Assembly (NCBI GenBank): GCA_947650285.1
Contig: CANTFL010000535.1
Location: forward strand, 1 to 64,000
From: Hyaloperonospora brassicae
Lineage: Eukaryota; Oomycota; Peronosporomycetes; Peronosporales; Peronosporaceae
DNA: 64,000 nt
Direction: 5' to 3'
Positions 10,104 through 20,401 of this stretch are shown here, in pieces (the first letter of the stretch is position 1; the number at the start of each line of letters is the position of its first letter). The position numbers and the translations under genes are program-made. The notes below the pieces were generated by a model. That model did no database searches. It was not told the origin of the DNA and was given only the letters and a program-made list of their open reading frames with translations.

Positions 10104-10781
10104 TGTAGCGGAGCTACACAGCTCCCTTAGTCAGAGGAAGACTTTACGCTCAATGAGCAAATTTGGTTCAAAGAACCCGACTCAGAGAGTCAACAGCTCA
10201 GAGAGCTTAAAGGGTGGTTCAGAGAACCCTACTCAGAGAGTCAACAGCTCAGAGAGCTTAAAGGGTGGTTCAGAGAACCCGACTCAGAGAGTCAACAGCT
10301 CAGAGAGCTTAAAGGGTGGTTCAGAGAACCCGACTCAGAGAGTCAACAGCTCAGAGAGCTTAAAGGGTGGTTCAGAGAACCCGACTCAGAGAGTCAACAG
10401 CTCAGAGAGCTTACGGTCCCCGTTCCAGAGGCACCAAACGATTCAAATGAATCACAGCACAGAGTGATCGAGGACAAGCTACCTTTACAGGCGTTGCTTC
10501 TGTCCTCCCGATCAAGACGCCTCGTAAGGCACGTGTCCTATGTTGATCAAAATGGGAACTGAATTTTATATCTTCATTTAACCGAAAAGAACACCTTAGA
10601 ACAACGTATTTAACCTGCCCTAAATAACCTCTTAAAAGATCTTGCAATCAATTGATGACAGACACCAGTCTTCAACAATTGATACGCTCACTGTGTTCTA
10701 ATATTACCTCATAGGATACCCCCCTCTCGTGTGTGCACCACACCTATCGTCGGCTACCAGCCGACGTGTAACCCCGTTACA
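10104..10781 (-). mobile_element. Solo LTR of the gypsy family whose internal region lies at 45796-52166
   Basis: 678 bp flanked by a perfect 5-bp duplication CCTCT (10099-10103 and 10782-10786). On the minus strand it starts TGTAACGGGGTTACACG. It aligns along most of its length with the LTR at 45796-46324: shared words include the stretch around GCTACACAGC at its left end, GAACACCT near 10590 and GTGTGCACCACAC near 10730. No coding sequence is attached on either side, so it is a solo LTR left by LTR-LTR recombination. Confidence 0.85.
10165..10413 (+). repeat. 51-bp minisatellite, about five copies, inside the solo LTR
   Basis: Units start at 10165, 10216, 10267, 10318 and 10369 and are almost identical. 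Because 51 is divisible by three, the array leaves an open frame (10153-10467) of 17-residue repeats containing NPTQRVNSSESL. The related LTR at 45850-45960 has only about two degenerate units, so the array expanded in this copy. The open frame is unlikely to be a gene. Confidence 0.9.
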
Positions 10782-11003
10782 CCTCTCCCGTAATTCAACC
10801 GTCGTCGGCTCGGTAGCCACCGAAAGTCGGTTCCAGCCCATAATACCCTAACCCTGATTATGCCCTGCTGGGAATGTACGCATGCGAAGGCAAGGAGATT
10901 TTTTCGGTTGGATAGTCTCTATGGATCTCGTTCCGCCCATTTATATAGATTATTTGTTGCTGCGTGTGCGTGCGCTCGACTTTTGAGCGTTGCTGTCACA
11001 ACT

Positions 11004-11018
11004 TCCATTCCGCAATTT
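11004..11018 (+). promoter_or_regulatory. Oomycete Inr-type core promoter element
   Basis: TCCATTCCGCAATTT closely matches the oomycete initiator consensus (roughly YCAYTYYNCAWTTT), which overlaps the transcription start. It lies 45 bases before the ATG at 11064, a normal 5' leader length for these organisms. This favours that ATG over the longer upstream extension of the same frame to 10860. Confidence 0.75.
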
Positions 11019-11063
11019 GCCATCAAGTCCAACAATTTTTACGGAATTCGACGACTAGCTGTA

Positions 11064-11411
11064 ATGCGCGCCACAATCAGCGTCCTCCTCTTCGTCGCCG
11101 CCGTCGGTCGCATCCCACCCACATCCGCCGACGAGTATACGTGTACAACTAACATCGACTGTACCGATAACAAAAACCATCGGACTTATGATGAAGTGCG
11201 CGCGTTTGGCGAGCTATGTGGACCGACCAACGATCCAAACTGTTGCTCTAATCGCTGCAAAGGACCGTCATGCGCGTCGGTCATTGAATGCAAAAATAAA
11301 GATCCGTACACGAGTGGAGTATTCACTGCGCAATGTGTTACTGACAACCCAGATTATGGGCGCTCTTTCAAATCGTGCTGTAAGAAACAGTGCCAATCCG
11401 GAGCAAACTGA
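11064..11411 (+). CDS. Small secreted cysteine-rich protein (candidate apoplastic effector)
   Basis: 115 codons. Residues 1-22 form a signal peptide: charged start MRA, hydrophobic core TISVLLFVAAVG, likely cleavage after TSA at 22. The mature part is about 93 residues with 12 cysteines, an even number that would allow six disulphides. It includes two CC pairs, in NCCSNRC and SCCKKQC. There is no RXLR, LFLAK or transmembrane segment. No intron is needed. The strong Inr 45 bases upstream and the intact frame make it the best host gene in the window. Small secreted cysteine-rich proteins of oomycetes often act outside the plant cell as toxins, elicitors or protease inhibitors; I cannot assign it to a named family. 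It lies between two solo LTRs, typical of effector neighbourhoods. Confidence 0.8.
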   Translation: MRATISVLLFVAAVGRIPPTSADEYTCTTNIDCTDNKNHRTYDEVRAFGELCGPTNDPNCCSNRCKGPSCASVIECKNKDPYTSGVFTAQCVTDNPDYGRSFKSCCKKQCQSGAN

Positions 11412-11904
11412 CTCGCCTTCACATGTGCAGCTACGATGTCGTCGCGCTGCCACTTGAGCATCAGAACATGACGGTTGTGTACACGACCGTTTATGTACAC
11501 CTACTCGGATGCAGCAGCTGGTCGACGATCGCGACAAACTAGAAGAGATCAGTTAAACGCAAACAATCAAACGCGCTCGCGATGTTCTTCTCATTTTTCT
11601 TTGACGTTCGCATATCTTGGTTGGCTACATTATCGTAGTATTAGGCATTCGTTCTACTGCATCTCATATATCGTGCGCTGTCCGTGCGTAGATAGGTTAT
11701 CATTTGGTATTGATTTCATTCTGGTGTTATGACAGATGGTCTTATTTCACTGGGTCAACTTTGTGTGTAGGACCTCTAATATCGCAGATCCAAGATGCTA
11801 GAACCGAAGGATCCAAGTGCTGACCTTGGCATGGTCCTTGGTCGCCTATTTACCCTTTCGGTCCGCGCTTAAGTTACTCGATGCATGTGTACAGCATGGC
11901 GCCC
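11412..11904. other. Downstream flank of the secreted-protein gene
   Basis: AT-rich, with no gene or repeat that I can support. It presumably holds the 3' untranslated region and terminator of the 11064 gene. Confidence 0.3.
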
Positions 11905-12421
11905 TGTAACGGGGTCAACCCCGTCTCACGCACTTAAGTCATACGGTCAATAAAGGTGTGGGCCACTACAGTCCAGCGTTGACTATAGTGGGGGCCTAGG
12001 TGCGCAGACGCACTTAGGCCTATTACTTGAGTGAAACAGCAAAGGCGTACTTACCCAAGTGTGTGTGGTACCCACAAGTCTAACTACACTGATATTGTGC
12101 TTGGTGTGAGTACACAAGACATATCGGTATGACGTCAAATAATGACGTCATGAGGTGACGTCATCGGTCAACGTCATCCGCGACCTTTAAGAGACCGCCA
12201 CGATGGGACCGGGTCTCACTAGCGCGCGTCCAATCAATGTGCTTAAGCTAATAGTCAATCACAGTTATATTAGACAAATATTCGAAAATAAATAGCCTTA
12301 CATTTACTTTCTATCGTGAAAGTGTGCGCAGGAAGTGGTTAGTACTCCGTGCGACACTAAGCTTAGAGGTAGTTACTGCGCGGCCCCTCTTTATGGGGCC
12401 CGCACAGCAATCCTCGTGACA
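11905..12421 (+). repeat. Solo LTR, family with TGTAACGGGG start
   Basis: It starts TGTAACGGGGTCAACCCCGT, an inverted-repeat start shared by the gypsy LTRs here, and probably ends GTGACA at 12421. The flanks CGCCC and CGCAA match at only three of five bases, so the right end and target duplication are uncertain. No internal element sequence is adjacent. Confidence 0.6.
12130..12176 (+). promoter_or_regulatory. Four CRE-like bZIP sites at exact 13-bp spacing
   Basis: TGACGTCA occurs at 12130, 12143 and 12156, and a one-base-off version, CAACGTCA, at 12169. TGACGTCA is the palindromic ATF/CREB (bZIP) target. The spacers between the sites differ in sequence. The array sits inside the LTR, where an enhancer would be expected. 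Confidence 0.7.
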
Positions 12422-13140
12422 CGCAAGAGAAGTCGAGTTAAAGCGCTTCCTTGTTGTCACAGAAGGTGTACGCTGAGGTAGTGCGAATCAGCTACAAAGC
12501 GCTCGCCTACTCGGATCTGATAGCCGAAGACGACTCGTCGATGCTCTCTAATCGCAATTGCGCGTTTTCTCTATTTGCGTCAGGTCGCAACTGCATACTA
12601 TGCTCATATCGTAAAGATATCCCGCTGGTATAGTTTGCATCTTTTTGTGCCCTAAGTACCTGCGAAAAGTTAGGACACCAAAGGCCTCGTCGTCTGTAAG
12701 GTTTATTTGTACCTTTAACATTGCGGCCTTTTCACGACCCAAAAACAGATGTGAAGCTATTTAAACGCTGATACGGAGAAGCAATGTGTCAACTATCGTC
12801 TGGTGCTACAATACCCAGTTTGTGCACTCCGGGCACGAAAGTCAACGTTAGCAGTAATCTACTATCGTAATGTGGCGCTCACAAGGAGACTATGTAACTT
12901 ACTTGTTGGACGTTCCTGCTGCACAAGGGTGCTTAATAGCGGTAACAACATCTTTGGGTGGGGCAGGTAGAGGACCTCAAAAGCGGTCCCTAATATGCGG
13001 GCAACTGTACGACGTGAAAACTGCCACCGCTATTAAAAAAATATATTATGGCGGCTACGTCGCGCTTGTGGCGATTGTATAAAGGCGTTTAAGTTATTTA
13101 TATTCAATTCAGTAAAATCTGTGTTTAGTCCGCACAATGA
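12422..13140. other. Unassigned stretch with short open frames
   Basis: A plus-strand frame ending at 12633 contains a stretch reading like ordinary protein (SYKALAYSDLIAEDDSS), and another lies at 12870-13082, but neither has a promoter, partner exon or family. They may be pieces of a gene broken by the LTR at 11905. Confidence 0.2.
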
Positions 13141-13398
13141 CGCTTTAAATGTAGAGGATCGGATCGTTCACGAGCAGAAACAACTATCTATCGGGAGAAG
13201 TGTACAAAATATGACATGCTGTGGACTTGGGCAATCACAAGCGTTATCAACACGAGAGCGCGCAACAAGACATACAAAGATGCAATGCATACGTGCCGAG
13301 CGAAATGGACCTTCAGGAGCATCACACCAATTGTGAGCCACGCACAATCACTATATGAGTCAGCACTGACATTGCAAACGTGGCTTCAAACATTATAG
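13141..13398 (+). pseudogene. Orphan open frame, possible SET-domain exon remnant
   Basis: The frame is open for 85 codons to a stop at 13396-13398. A stretch reading WTWAITSVINTRARNK resembles the W-A-x-x-x-V-x-TR segment seen in SETD4-like protein methyltransferases. No flanking SET motifs were found, so this is a weak suggestion. It could be an isolated exon or a chance frame. Confidence 0.2.
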
Positions 13399-13984
13399 AC
13401 TTCTTGTACACAATATAAGCGTCGAATTAAACTGTCGGTTCTACTCTCTCAGCTTCAGCTATACTGAGAATCAAAAGGGTAGTCATTTGATAAGTATCTT
13501 TCTCGTTTTTTAAATGTCATGGTGTCATGGCATTTTAAATCATGCAGTCAATCCTCGACTTTCGTGTCTGCTTGTTGATCGATCTCCAGTCAAGATAGCC
13601 CAACCCATTTGGGTGCTATTTTATGTAAATTTGGACAAGGCGTTTAGTCGATGCTGACTCGATTAATATACAATCAGGTTTATATGGCTGTATCGTTCGA
13701 TCGATCATTCTATTTTCGCGAATTCTTTCTTTATACATTTAGCTTTCTACATTTAGATTTGTGCAATTCGACTGTTGACAGCTTATGTGCATAGGTATTC
13801 TTATTAGTGTAAAACGAAAGTGTATAAGGCACATGAACGTGGATAGATAGGACCAATTTTAGGGCGGTGTATATTCGGTTGTCTAGCAACCATCAGGAGT
13901 ATTTTTGTGTATAATCGAAATATGAGCGACATTGTGGTATAATACCGTATATTACCGTATAATACCAACATCGAAAACTTATGA

Positions 13985-14157
13985 TTGAAGTTAATACTAT
14001 CGTATTCCACCCCCATGTCGAATATATCCTCGTCAGCAAGGCCTTCAGTGCCGCCAGAAATTTTCATACGGTCAAATTCGTCAATCATGCTTGCAGCGTC
14101 ATCCATTATTTCGACCAGAGTCTCTCCTTCGGCGTATTCTTCGCTGTCATCACCAAG
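13985..14157 (-). pseudogene. Unidentified host gene, acidic last exon
   Basis: Minus-strand exon starting after a CATCAG acceptor at 14158. It begins LGDDSEEYAEGETL and continues acidic, with EIMDDAASMIDEF and GLADEDIFDMG. It joins in phase 0 to the exon ending at 14403. The 3' end is not certain; the frame itself runs to 13804, but the last third looks non-coding. Confidence 0.45.
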
Positions 14158-14402
14158 CTGATGTAGACACCTGCAAAAATTGGTATCTCGTGTTGTTCCG
14201 ATCAGGCAATCGAGCTAAATTGAATTCGTAATGACTGCATTCCCCGACTCGACCTTGCTTTTCGTTGTCAAAGAGCTCGTTAGAGACTGTGATAGCGCTT
14301 AGCCGCATTGTTATTGCTCTCGCTACCGCTTGCTGTGGCAAAGTTCTTGTGCAAAGCAGAAGGTAGACTCTTCATTTATCCGTAGCACGAGCCGTCACAT
14401 AC
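14158..14402 (-). other. Probable spliceosomal intron of the host gene
   Basis: Donor GTATGT at 14402-14397, acceptor ending CATCAG at 14158, 245 nt. Splicing keeps the reading frame between the two exons. A second possible acceptor, TTTTTGCAG, lies 13 nt earlier but would lead to a stop. Confidence 0.5.
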
Positions 14403-14756
14403 CGTCCACAAGTCCGACGGTTTGGACTGAATATCATTAGAGCCGCCGTCATCTAATCCTTGTTTAATTATGATGAAAGTGTCCAACTCGCTCAGCATTG
14501 ATCGACGCTGGTTCTCGTAGCCATTTAGAAGATGGATGATTGCCGCTTTTGACTGCTGATTGATCAAAGCTCTCCCTAATCGCAGAAATTCTTCGCCAAA
14601 CTTGGGTGCGATTGAGAATGACAAATTGTTGAATAACAGATCAATTACAAATATTAAGTTATGGCCTTCCAAAAAATAGTAGCGAAGCGCTGGTAAATAC
14701 TGTTGATCAAATAATTAATGTCATCGTCATTCAAAGAAAAGCGTCGATCATAGTTA
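14403..14756 (-). pseudogene. Unidentified host gene, upstream exon truncated by an LTR
   Basis: The open sequence contains GHNLIFVIDLLFNNLSF, SKAAIIHLLNGYENQRRSM and ELDTFIIIKQGLDD, which read as a helical, conserved-looking protein, but I cannot name it. The first 30 codons (NYDRRFSLNDDDINYL...) are one frame off, with the shift near a run of T at about 14665. The gene is cut at 14757 by an LTR and no continuation was found beyond the element, so it is a truncated pseudogene. Confidence 0.45.
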
Positions 14757-15240
14757 GTGTAACGGGGTGAACCTGTTACATAAATTTGATACGAATGTAT
14801 CATTTTTTGGGTAAATCTATCATCAAAATATTTAATTAACATCCCTTTATAAGATGTGATGTTGGCGGAATATAACCCCCGAGGGTAATAATCTTGGGAG
14901 CTTCACTATCGGTTGGCGTGGTTACATCAACCAGATTAACCCCCAATCGCTGCTGGACACGCGCAATGGGTGGTGAGCAAGCAACCCACATAGGAGATTG
15001 TAGTTCAAAATAGTTAGTTCAAGATAAAGACAGTATTACTAGGTACCCTTAACTTTATTAAATACAGTCTATATTCCCCTCAAGACAGAGCTTTCGGGTT
15101 CTGTATATTATTGGCCGCGCTTCCTCACGCCACGTGTACGTGACGTCGGGCGCACGTATTCTTGTATTTATATCAATACAAGGAAGGTCTTGCTCGGTTA
15201 TCTGAGCAAATGAGTGCCCCGTTAGACCTGGTAGCACTTA
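14757..15240 (+). repeat. Gypsy family-B LTR (plus orientation)
   Basis: It starts TGTAACGGGGTGAACCTGTTACA. It aligns with the minus-strand LTRs ending at 23685 and 44889: the shared core includes AATCGCTGCTGGAC and TGACGTCGGGCG plus the GGTCTTGCTC...GAGCAA end. The right boundary is approximate. Confidence 0.7.
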
Positions 15241-16620
15241 GTAGTCCATCAAGCGACCACCCATCTCATCCAACATGAACATGGGGGATGAGGAATAGAG
15301 CTTCCACGTCACACGTGAAGGCTTTGCCCATTTGAGTGACCTCGAATGGGCCGCGGTAGGGCGAATGAGCTCTACCGTGGGCGACATTGGCGTTACCGCC
15401 ATGTTGAAATCTCTTGACAGATACCAACAGCATGCTGCTATCGCCAGGTTCATTCAACATAAACTTGGCGCCGAACGGGAGAAAGTAGCCTTGCTTCACC
15501 AGCGAGGCTCTCAATCAGACGAGCAGTTGAGATAAATCGGTGCTTAACAGACAGAGCTGTTGAGACAGCAGCAGAAATTTCATGCTGCTGTGGGAGGGAC
15601 TACACACACTCGTCGTCCCGAAATCTTACAATTGACATAAAGTACAGAGGAGGCGAGAACGACTACCTGTTGTAATGGGTCATTAAACTTGACCGAGCCA
15701 TAAAGGCACGTCGCATCGACGATGAGCAATTGAAATCCACATTTGCTATAACTCATTTGGTGGGTACTGCCAAGGATTTGCCTTTACTCTGGAGATGAGC
15801 GGCCCATACGCTTTTGGGTCGTAAGAAGTCTATAAGACCCGGCTCAAGCAGACTTTTCAACCGCCACAGGCTGAGTTCTGGGATCGATTAGATCTCCTGA
15901 AACTAAAACAGGGTAAGCGTGATCTGCACGCTTACGCCCAATATATTCGTCTCCTTGCGAGTAGCATAATCGCTAATTCAGCTCATGAACACACGTGGAT
16001 TACAGTGTTCATGCAAGGTCTCGCATATGGGCCCGTTAGGAACCACCTGTTCCGCTTAAAGTTGAGTACGGTTTAACAAGGGATCTCAGCTGCGGATTGG
16101 GAAGACTTAAGCATGAGACAGGCTCATGTTACTTCGATCTCTTATCTTCCACCAAGACGACAAGAGGTCAGAGGTCCAGAACCAATGGAAATTTATTACG
16201 TTAAGAGCGAGAGAACTCGATTTTTAAACAGCAAGCGATTGAATATATGCAGTCGTTGTAAAAGTTTTACACTACGCTTACAATTATAGTGACTCACGCC
16301 CAGTACCAAGCAGTACTGAGCCTAATGATCGACTATTCGCCATGAAGGGCAATGGGCGTAGGCCTAACGCTGTCGCGAGAACTCAACAGAGAAGCGTATC
16401 ATCAAAAAATGGACGGGGTCAGTAGGCTTTGGAGCGCCCTACTGATCCAGCAACCTCGAGAGAAATTGAATATCTCGTGACGAAGGTTGCTACAAATACA
16501 CAATCAGTATGTTTCTTTGCACCTGGTGATGATATATCGCTGGACGTGGCGAACCATTTGTCTCTCCGTGCTTTAGTTGACTGTGGGGCGTCGAACAACT
16601 TTAATCGCTGTTACTAACTA
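15241..16620 (+). pseudogene. Decayed gypsy gag and protease (family B)
   Basis: The start of Gag is read at 15332-15535 (VGDIGVTAMLKSLDRYQQH), which matches the minus-strand Gag start at 44103-44411. From about 15640 the capsid-like domain follows in shifting frames with several stops. Near 16245 a broken zinc knuckle keeps CSRC. The frame at 16429-16617 ends in a protease core LRALVDCGASNN, the D-C-G-A version of the retropepsin DSG motif. The number of breaks shows an old copy. Confidence 0.75.
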
Positions 16621-17363
16621 CAAGAGCGCAGGCTCAAGTACGTTAAGCGCGACATTCCCGTGACGAGAATGATGGTGCGCTTTTCGACATGCGCATAAAT
16701 AACCATTAAAAACTTGTTGTAGGAATCCACTTCACTGTAGAGGGCGAATGGTACGATAATGACTTCATCGTACAGGATCTAAATGACAAATTTGATGTCT
16801 ACCTGAAATTACCTTGACTCAGTTGGGAACGAGCTAAGGGTGTGCTGGCAGCATCGATCCGTAAAGTTGCCTGCTGCTAATTCATCAGGCAATCTGATGA
16901 AGTTCATGGAGCGTCCACAAGCGTGTGGGTGTACTGCGAGTAAGTGAGATCGCCTCACTTGCGGTACGGTCGGTAGGACGACTGCTGAAGACCTCTGTGT
17001 AGATTATCACTACACTGTGGAGAAATCTCCCAGCGGATGTACAGAAGCCCAGGTAGCGCCGAAGGTCCACCACTCGAATAAGTCGAGTCGACTTAATGAA
17101 AGATGCATACCCAGCGGGTAACATCCTAGGACAACAAATTGGATGGCCAAAAACGGCAACATAGTAATTCTCGGTCGCCTGGCAAGTTGACCGTTGATAA
17201 TCGGTCTCTGACAGTGGTTGCACAGCCACCGTCTGAAGACGTAGAGGGAATAAGTCTCCACGAACTTAAGGAAGAAATTCCTCAAGAATCACTTACTTAG
17301 GGATTAGGCTCTCCTCAACCTGTGTATTAAAGTTCACAGGTAATAACTGAGATATTAAATGTC
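16621..17363 (+). pseudogene. Protease-to-RT spacer of decayed gypsy element
   Basis: Sequence continues the protease (FTVEGEWYDNDFIVQDL) and then the variable spacer before the reverse transcriptase, full of stops. No independent gene is seen. Confidence 0.5.
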
Positions 17364-18596
17364 TTGGTCAATGACGGATCAAGTGTAGGCGCTTATACGC
17401 TTTATCTGATTATGTATACGAAATTACCTTCGGATATAACTCATTTGCCAGCGCTAGAACCGAAACATTTCTTGCGTGATCTGCGTAGTGGCAAGGTCAA
17501 GCAGATCTGCACACTTGTCACAGAGGGTGAATATGTGGCCGATATTCGGTCGGCAACGGTGTTTACTGAGAACGAACGGGTTCTCAGCAGCTCATCGATG
17601 GAAGAAAGTGTCCTCGATGAGAAGACTCGAATTGAGCGATACACGTCTCAATCTTGGAAGTCGGTCTGGCAAATCCTTTGTATATGTTTATGATCAAATT
17701 CAAGGATGTGATACTTGAATCCGTGCCATGCCAGTTGCCTAAGGACAAAGGTACTCGGCACGAGATCGAGCTCAAGCCGTGCTCGAAGTACTGTGTCATG
17801 AAGCAGTGACCACTGAATCGTGAACGAGTACAAGCGTTCGACAAGTTTGTGGCCGATCGTTTAGCAGCGAGCCATGTGGGGGAATCGACATCCCCTCACA
17901 GCTCTCCGACCTTCTGTGTGCGAAAGGCCACAGGAGGATGGCGGAAAGTGCACGCATTCAACAAGTTGAATGCTGCAACGATACCGGCTCAGACGCCGAT
18001 ACCGAGGAAGGACGTAATCATAGATGGTATGTCAAAGAGTACCATCTTCTCGTCCATGTATCTGATGGATGGATTCTATCAGATCCTCATGTGTGAACGG
18101 GACATCCCGTTCACGGCAGTGAGCACCCCAGCGGTATGTTGTGGGAGTGGCTAGCGATGCCACAAGGGCTGAGTAATGCCCCTGCAACATTAAACAGATG
18201 TGTTACAAATCTGTTGAGACCGGTGGGAGATATCGTGCCGAGTTACTTTGACGATAATTTCGTCCATAGCCGGGCAATAAACGGAGAGGCAGACGTAAAA
18301 ATTCACAGAACACACGTTAATCGGTTCCTTCAACTTATGCACAAACATAAGTTGTACGCCCATATCAAGAAGTGTATATTCGCGGCTAGAGAGATAACAA
18401 TTATTGGGTGCATCGTGGGTAAATACGGCGTGCGCCCTGATCCCGAAAAGATCAAGGCGATTACCGACTGGACTGTTCCAGTCGATGTCAAGGGACTTCG
18501 TAAGTTGCTTAGACTCGCGGCGTACGTGAATACGTGCTCGCAATTTAACGCTGAGATGACTTCTCATCTTTCTTTCTTGTTCAAAAAATTGTAAAG
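17364..18596 (+). pseudogene. Gypsy reverse transcriptase, decayed
   Basis: Three frames carry the RT. 17364-17693 is the N-terminal extension, and 17849-18154 includes SPTFCVRKATGGWRKVHAFN and the palm segment. 18136-18594 includes AMPQGLSNAPATLNR and the catalytic box as YFDDNFVHS, keeping both aspartates. Stops at about 17690 and 17807 are shared with the copy at 27936-28726 (see findings). Confidence 0.8.
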
Positions 18597-19319
18597 TGGC
18601 CATACCACGCTGACGAATAGCTTCCGTTAAAAGGTATTAAGCAAAGCTTGATGCAATCGCCCATTCTGGCAATTATAGATCAGGACAGACCCTTTTGTAC
18701 CGTCTATGAACGCCAGCGATCTTGAAATCGGCTGTGCGTAAATGCAATTTGATTCTGGTGGCGTAGAGCGCGTCATCTCACCAGCTACAAGCATCTAAGC
18801 ATAATAACCCGTTGCACGACAAAAAACTTTTTGTGAAGTATCGTATGTAAATAAGTCAGTAGTACAATAGTCTTAACGAACAAACACAACAAATGCCTTG
18901 CTTAGTCGGCGCAACGGGCTGATATGTTCGGATATATCTCTACGTGGTTTGCCCCTTCGGGTTCAATTCTGGCTCTCGCCTAACCGATTCCTATCAACCA
19001 ATTACTCCGGAAGTCTACCTGAGCTCAGCAGCCTCTAAACATCTCTCTTCCACTGACTTCGCACCAGACGATGGAAGTCGACGCTTACGCGTTTGGACAG
19101 GTCACCGAGCGCAGTTTACGCCCGACTAGAAGTTTTTCGGTTCCCTTGGATGAGACCCACCGGCTTGTCGTCAAACAAGACTTTAACGGTGCCGTCGACT
19201 ATGTCACAGGCTTATCACTTGAATAGATTCACAACGGTCCCTGTAACTGAGGTTTACCGGGTCGTCGAAGACGAGACTCCTTCTTTCGCGAGTAGCGAGC
19301 GCTGTCCACACGGGTTTTC

Positions 19320-19372
19320 CTAAACCCTTGGCGCTACCAGCCGGGCCTTCCCAAACCCTTGGCGCTACCATT
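19320..19372 (+). repeat. Short direct repeat
   Basis: AAACCCTTGGCGCTACCA occurs twice about 30 bases apart. Confidence 0.7.
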
Positions 19373-19609
19373 AGATACCTCCGAAAGCCATGCCTCTCGA
19401 GGTTCGACGGCAGGCACAAATTAGCCCACGTAGGGACTTACCTTAAGTGTACGCATGTCTTGGACGTAGCAAAATTCTGCACTGTAATAAATATCTCGTT
19501 TTCTCTTCCTGACTGCTGAAGGACTCTTGAATGGTTCCCCTTTGTTCACCTTATCATCCTATACTAATGCCTCGTGTGTTGAATCATCCATCATCTCGTT
19601 CTCTAATCT

Positions 19610-19712
19610 TCTCCCGCCAAGTCTTCCCTCGTCGAGTCTTTTGTCGTCGAGTGTTGACTCGTCGAGTCTCCCCTAATCGAGTTAAAAGTCGTCGATTCTC
19701 CCCTCGTTGAGC
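19610..19712 (+). repeat. Degenerate tandem repeat of a TCGTCGAGTCT word
   Basis: About six imperfect units of roughly 16 bp built on CTCGTCGAGTCTCCCC. It lies where the integrase core would be expected, so it marks local slippage or an insertion in a dead element. Confidence 0.6.
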
Positions 19713-19815
19713 CATGATTGGCCGACATCGACGCGGCCCAGTTCGCACCTCCTGTACCCAATTCAAGAGTAGGGAATACCTAGTTTAGAAATCGCTACAC
19801 CTTAAAGAGATAATA

Positions 19816-20400
19816 TTGAAATACGAAGCTTGGTGGAACGACGAATTTTTTTCACGAACAGCGCGATCAGCTAATATTCGAGATGGAAGGCCACAAGATG
19901 AAGAAGGAGAGTCGCCGGACAAGAACAGTTTCGAAGAAGGGGATCAAGCATGGCTGTTCATGAAGAAAGTTGAGGCTGGTCTGAAGAAGAAACTGGCTCG
20001 TCGATGGCATGGACCGCTCCGCATAAAGCGACGAGTGGAGGATTCTGCTTTTAAACTGATGTTACCCAACAAAAAAGGGTATCGATTCTATCCAATCGTA
20101 CTTGTATCACGCTTGAAGAAGGCCAGTGACATTGGCGAACGTTCTACGAGACGGATGGCAACTGGACTCGCGGAGTCTAACCGTTATGAATCTGACGAAG
20201 AACTTATATTAGAGGATAGTTGGAAGCCAGGTGAGGCGAGCGAGAGATATGAAGTAGAAGCGATCCTAGATGGCGATTTTTCACTCTCGACGAGCATCGG
20301 CAGAACTAAGCGACGGGTTTTTTGGGAAATTAGAAGAGCTAGACACACCGACATGGGAGCCGATATCTAATTTTTCGTGGGGAGGTCTGTTATACAATTA
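19816..20400 (+). pseudogene. Gypsy integrase C-terminus with chromodomain
   Basis: The frame at 19816-20370 contains the SH3/GPY-like tail of integrase (KKLARRWHGPLRIKRRVED, then FYPIVLVSRLKKASD), followed by a chromodomain start YEVEAILDGDFSLSTS. Near 20330 the frame shifts, and the next part of the chromodomain reads PTWEPISNFSWGG up to about 20385. Chromodomains of gypsy integrases steer insertion to particular chromatin. Confidence 0.75.
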
Positions 20401-20401
20401 A

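Larger units (their letters stand above)
18597..19815 (+). pseudogene. RNase H and integrase core remnant of gypsy element
   Basis: RNase H is suggested by SPILAIIDQDRPFCTVYE near 18660. After that no integrase zinc finger or catalytic triad can be read. The stretch holds two local repeats (19320-19372 and 19610-19712) that have replaced or interrupted coding sequence. Confidence 0.45.

Noticed and set aside
10153..10467. 104-codon ORF of 17-residue repeats
   Set aside because: It is created by a 51-bp minisatellite inside a solo LTR with a perfect target duplication; no promoter, and the related LTR lacks the frame.
10860..11063. Upstream extension of the secreted-protein ORF
   Set aside because: The Inr at 11004 lies inside it and the signal peptide begins at 11064, so the extension is 5' flank.
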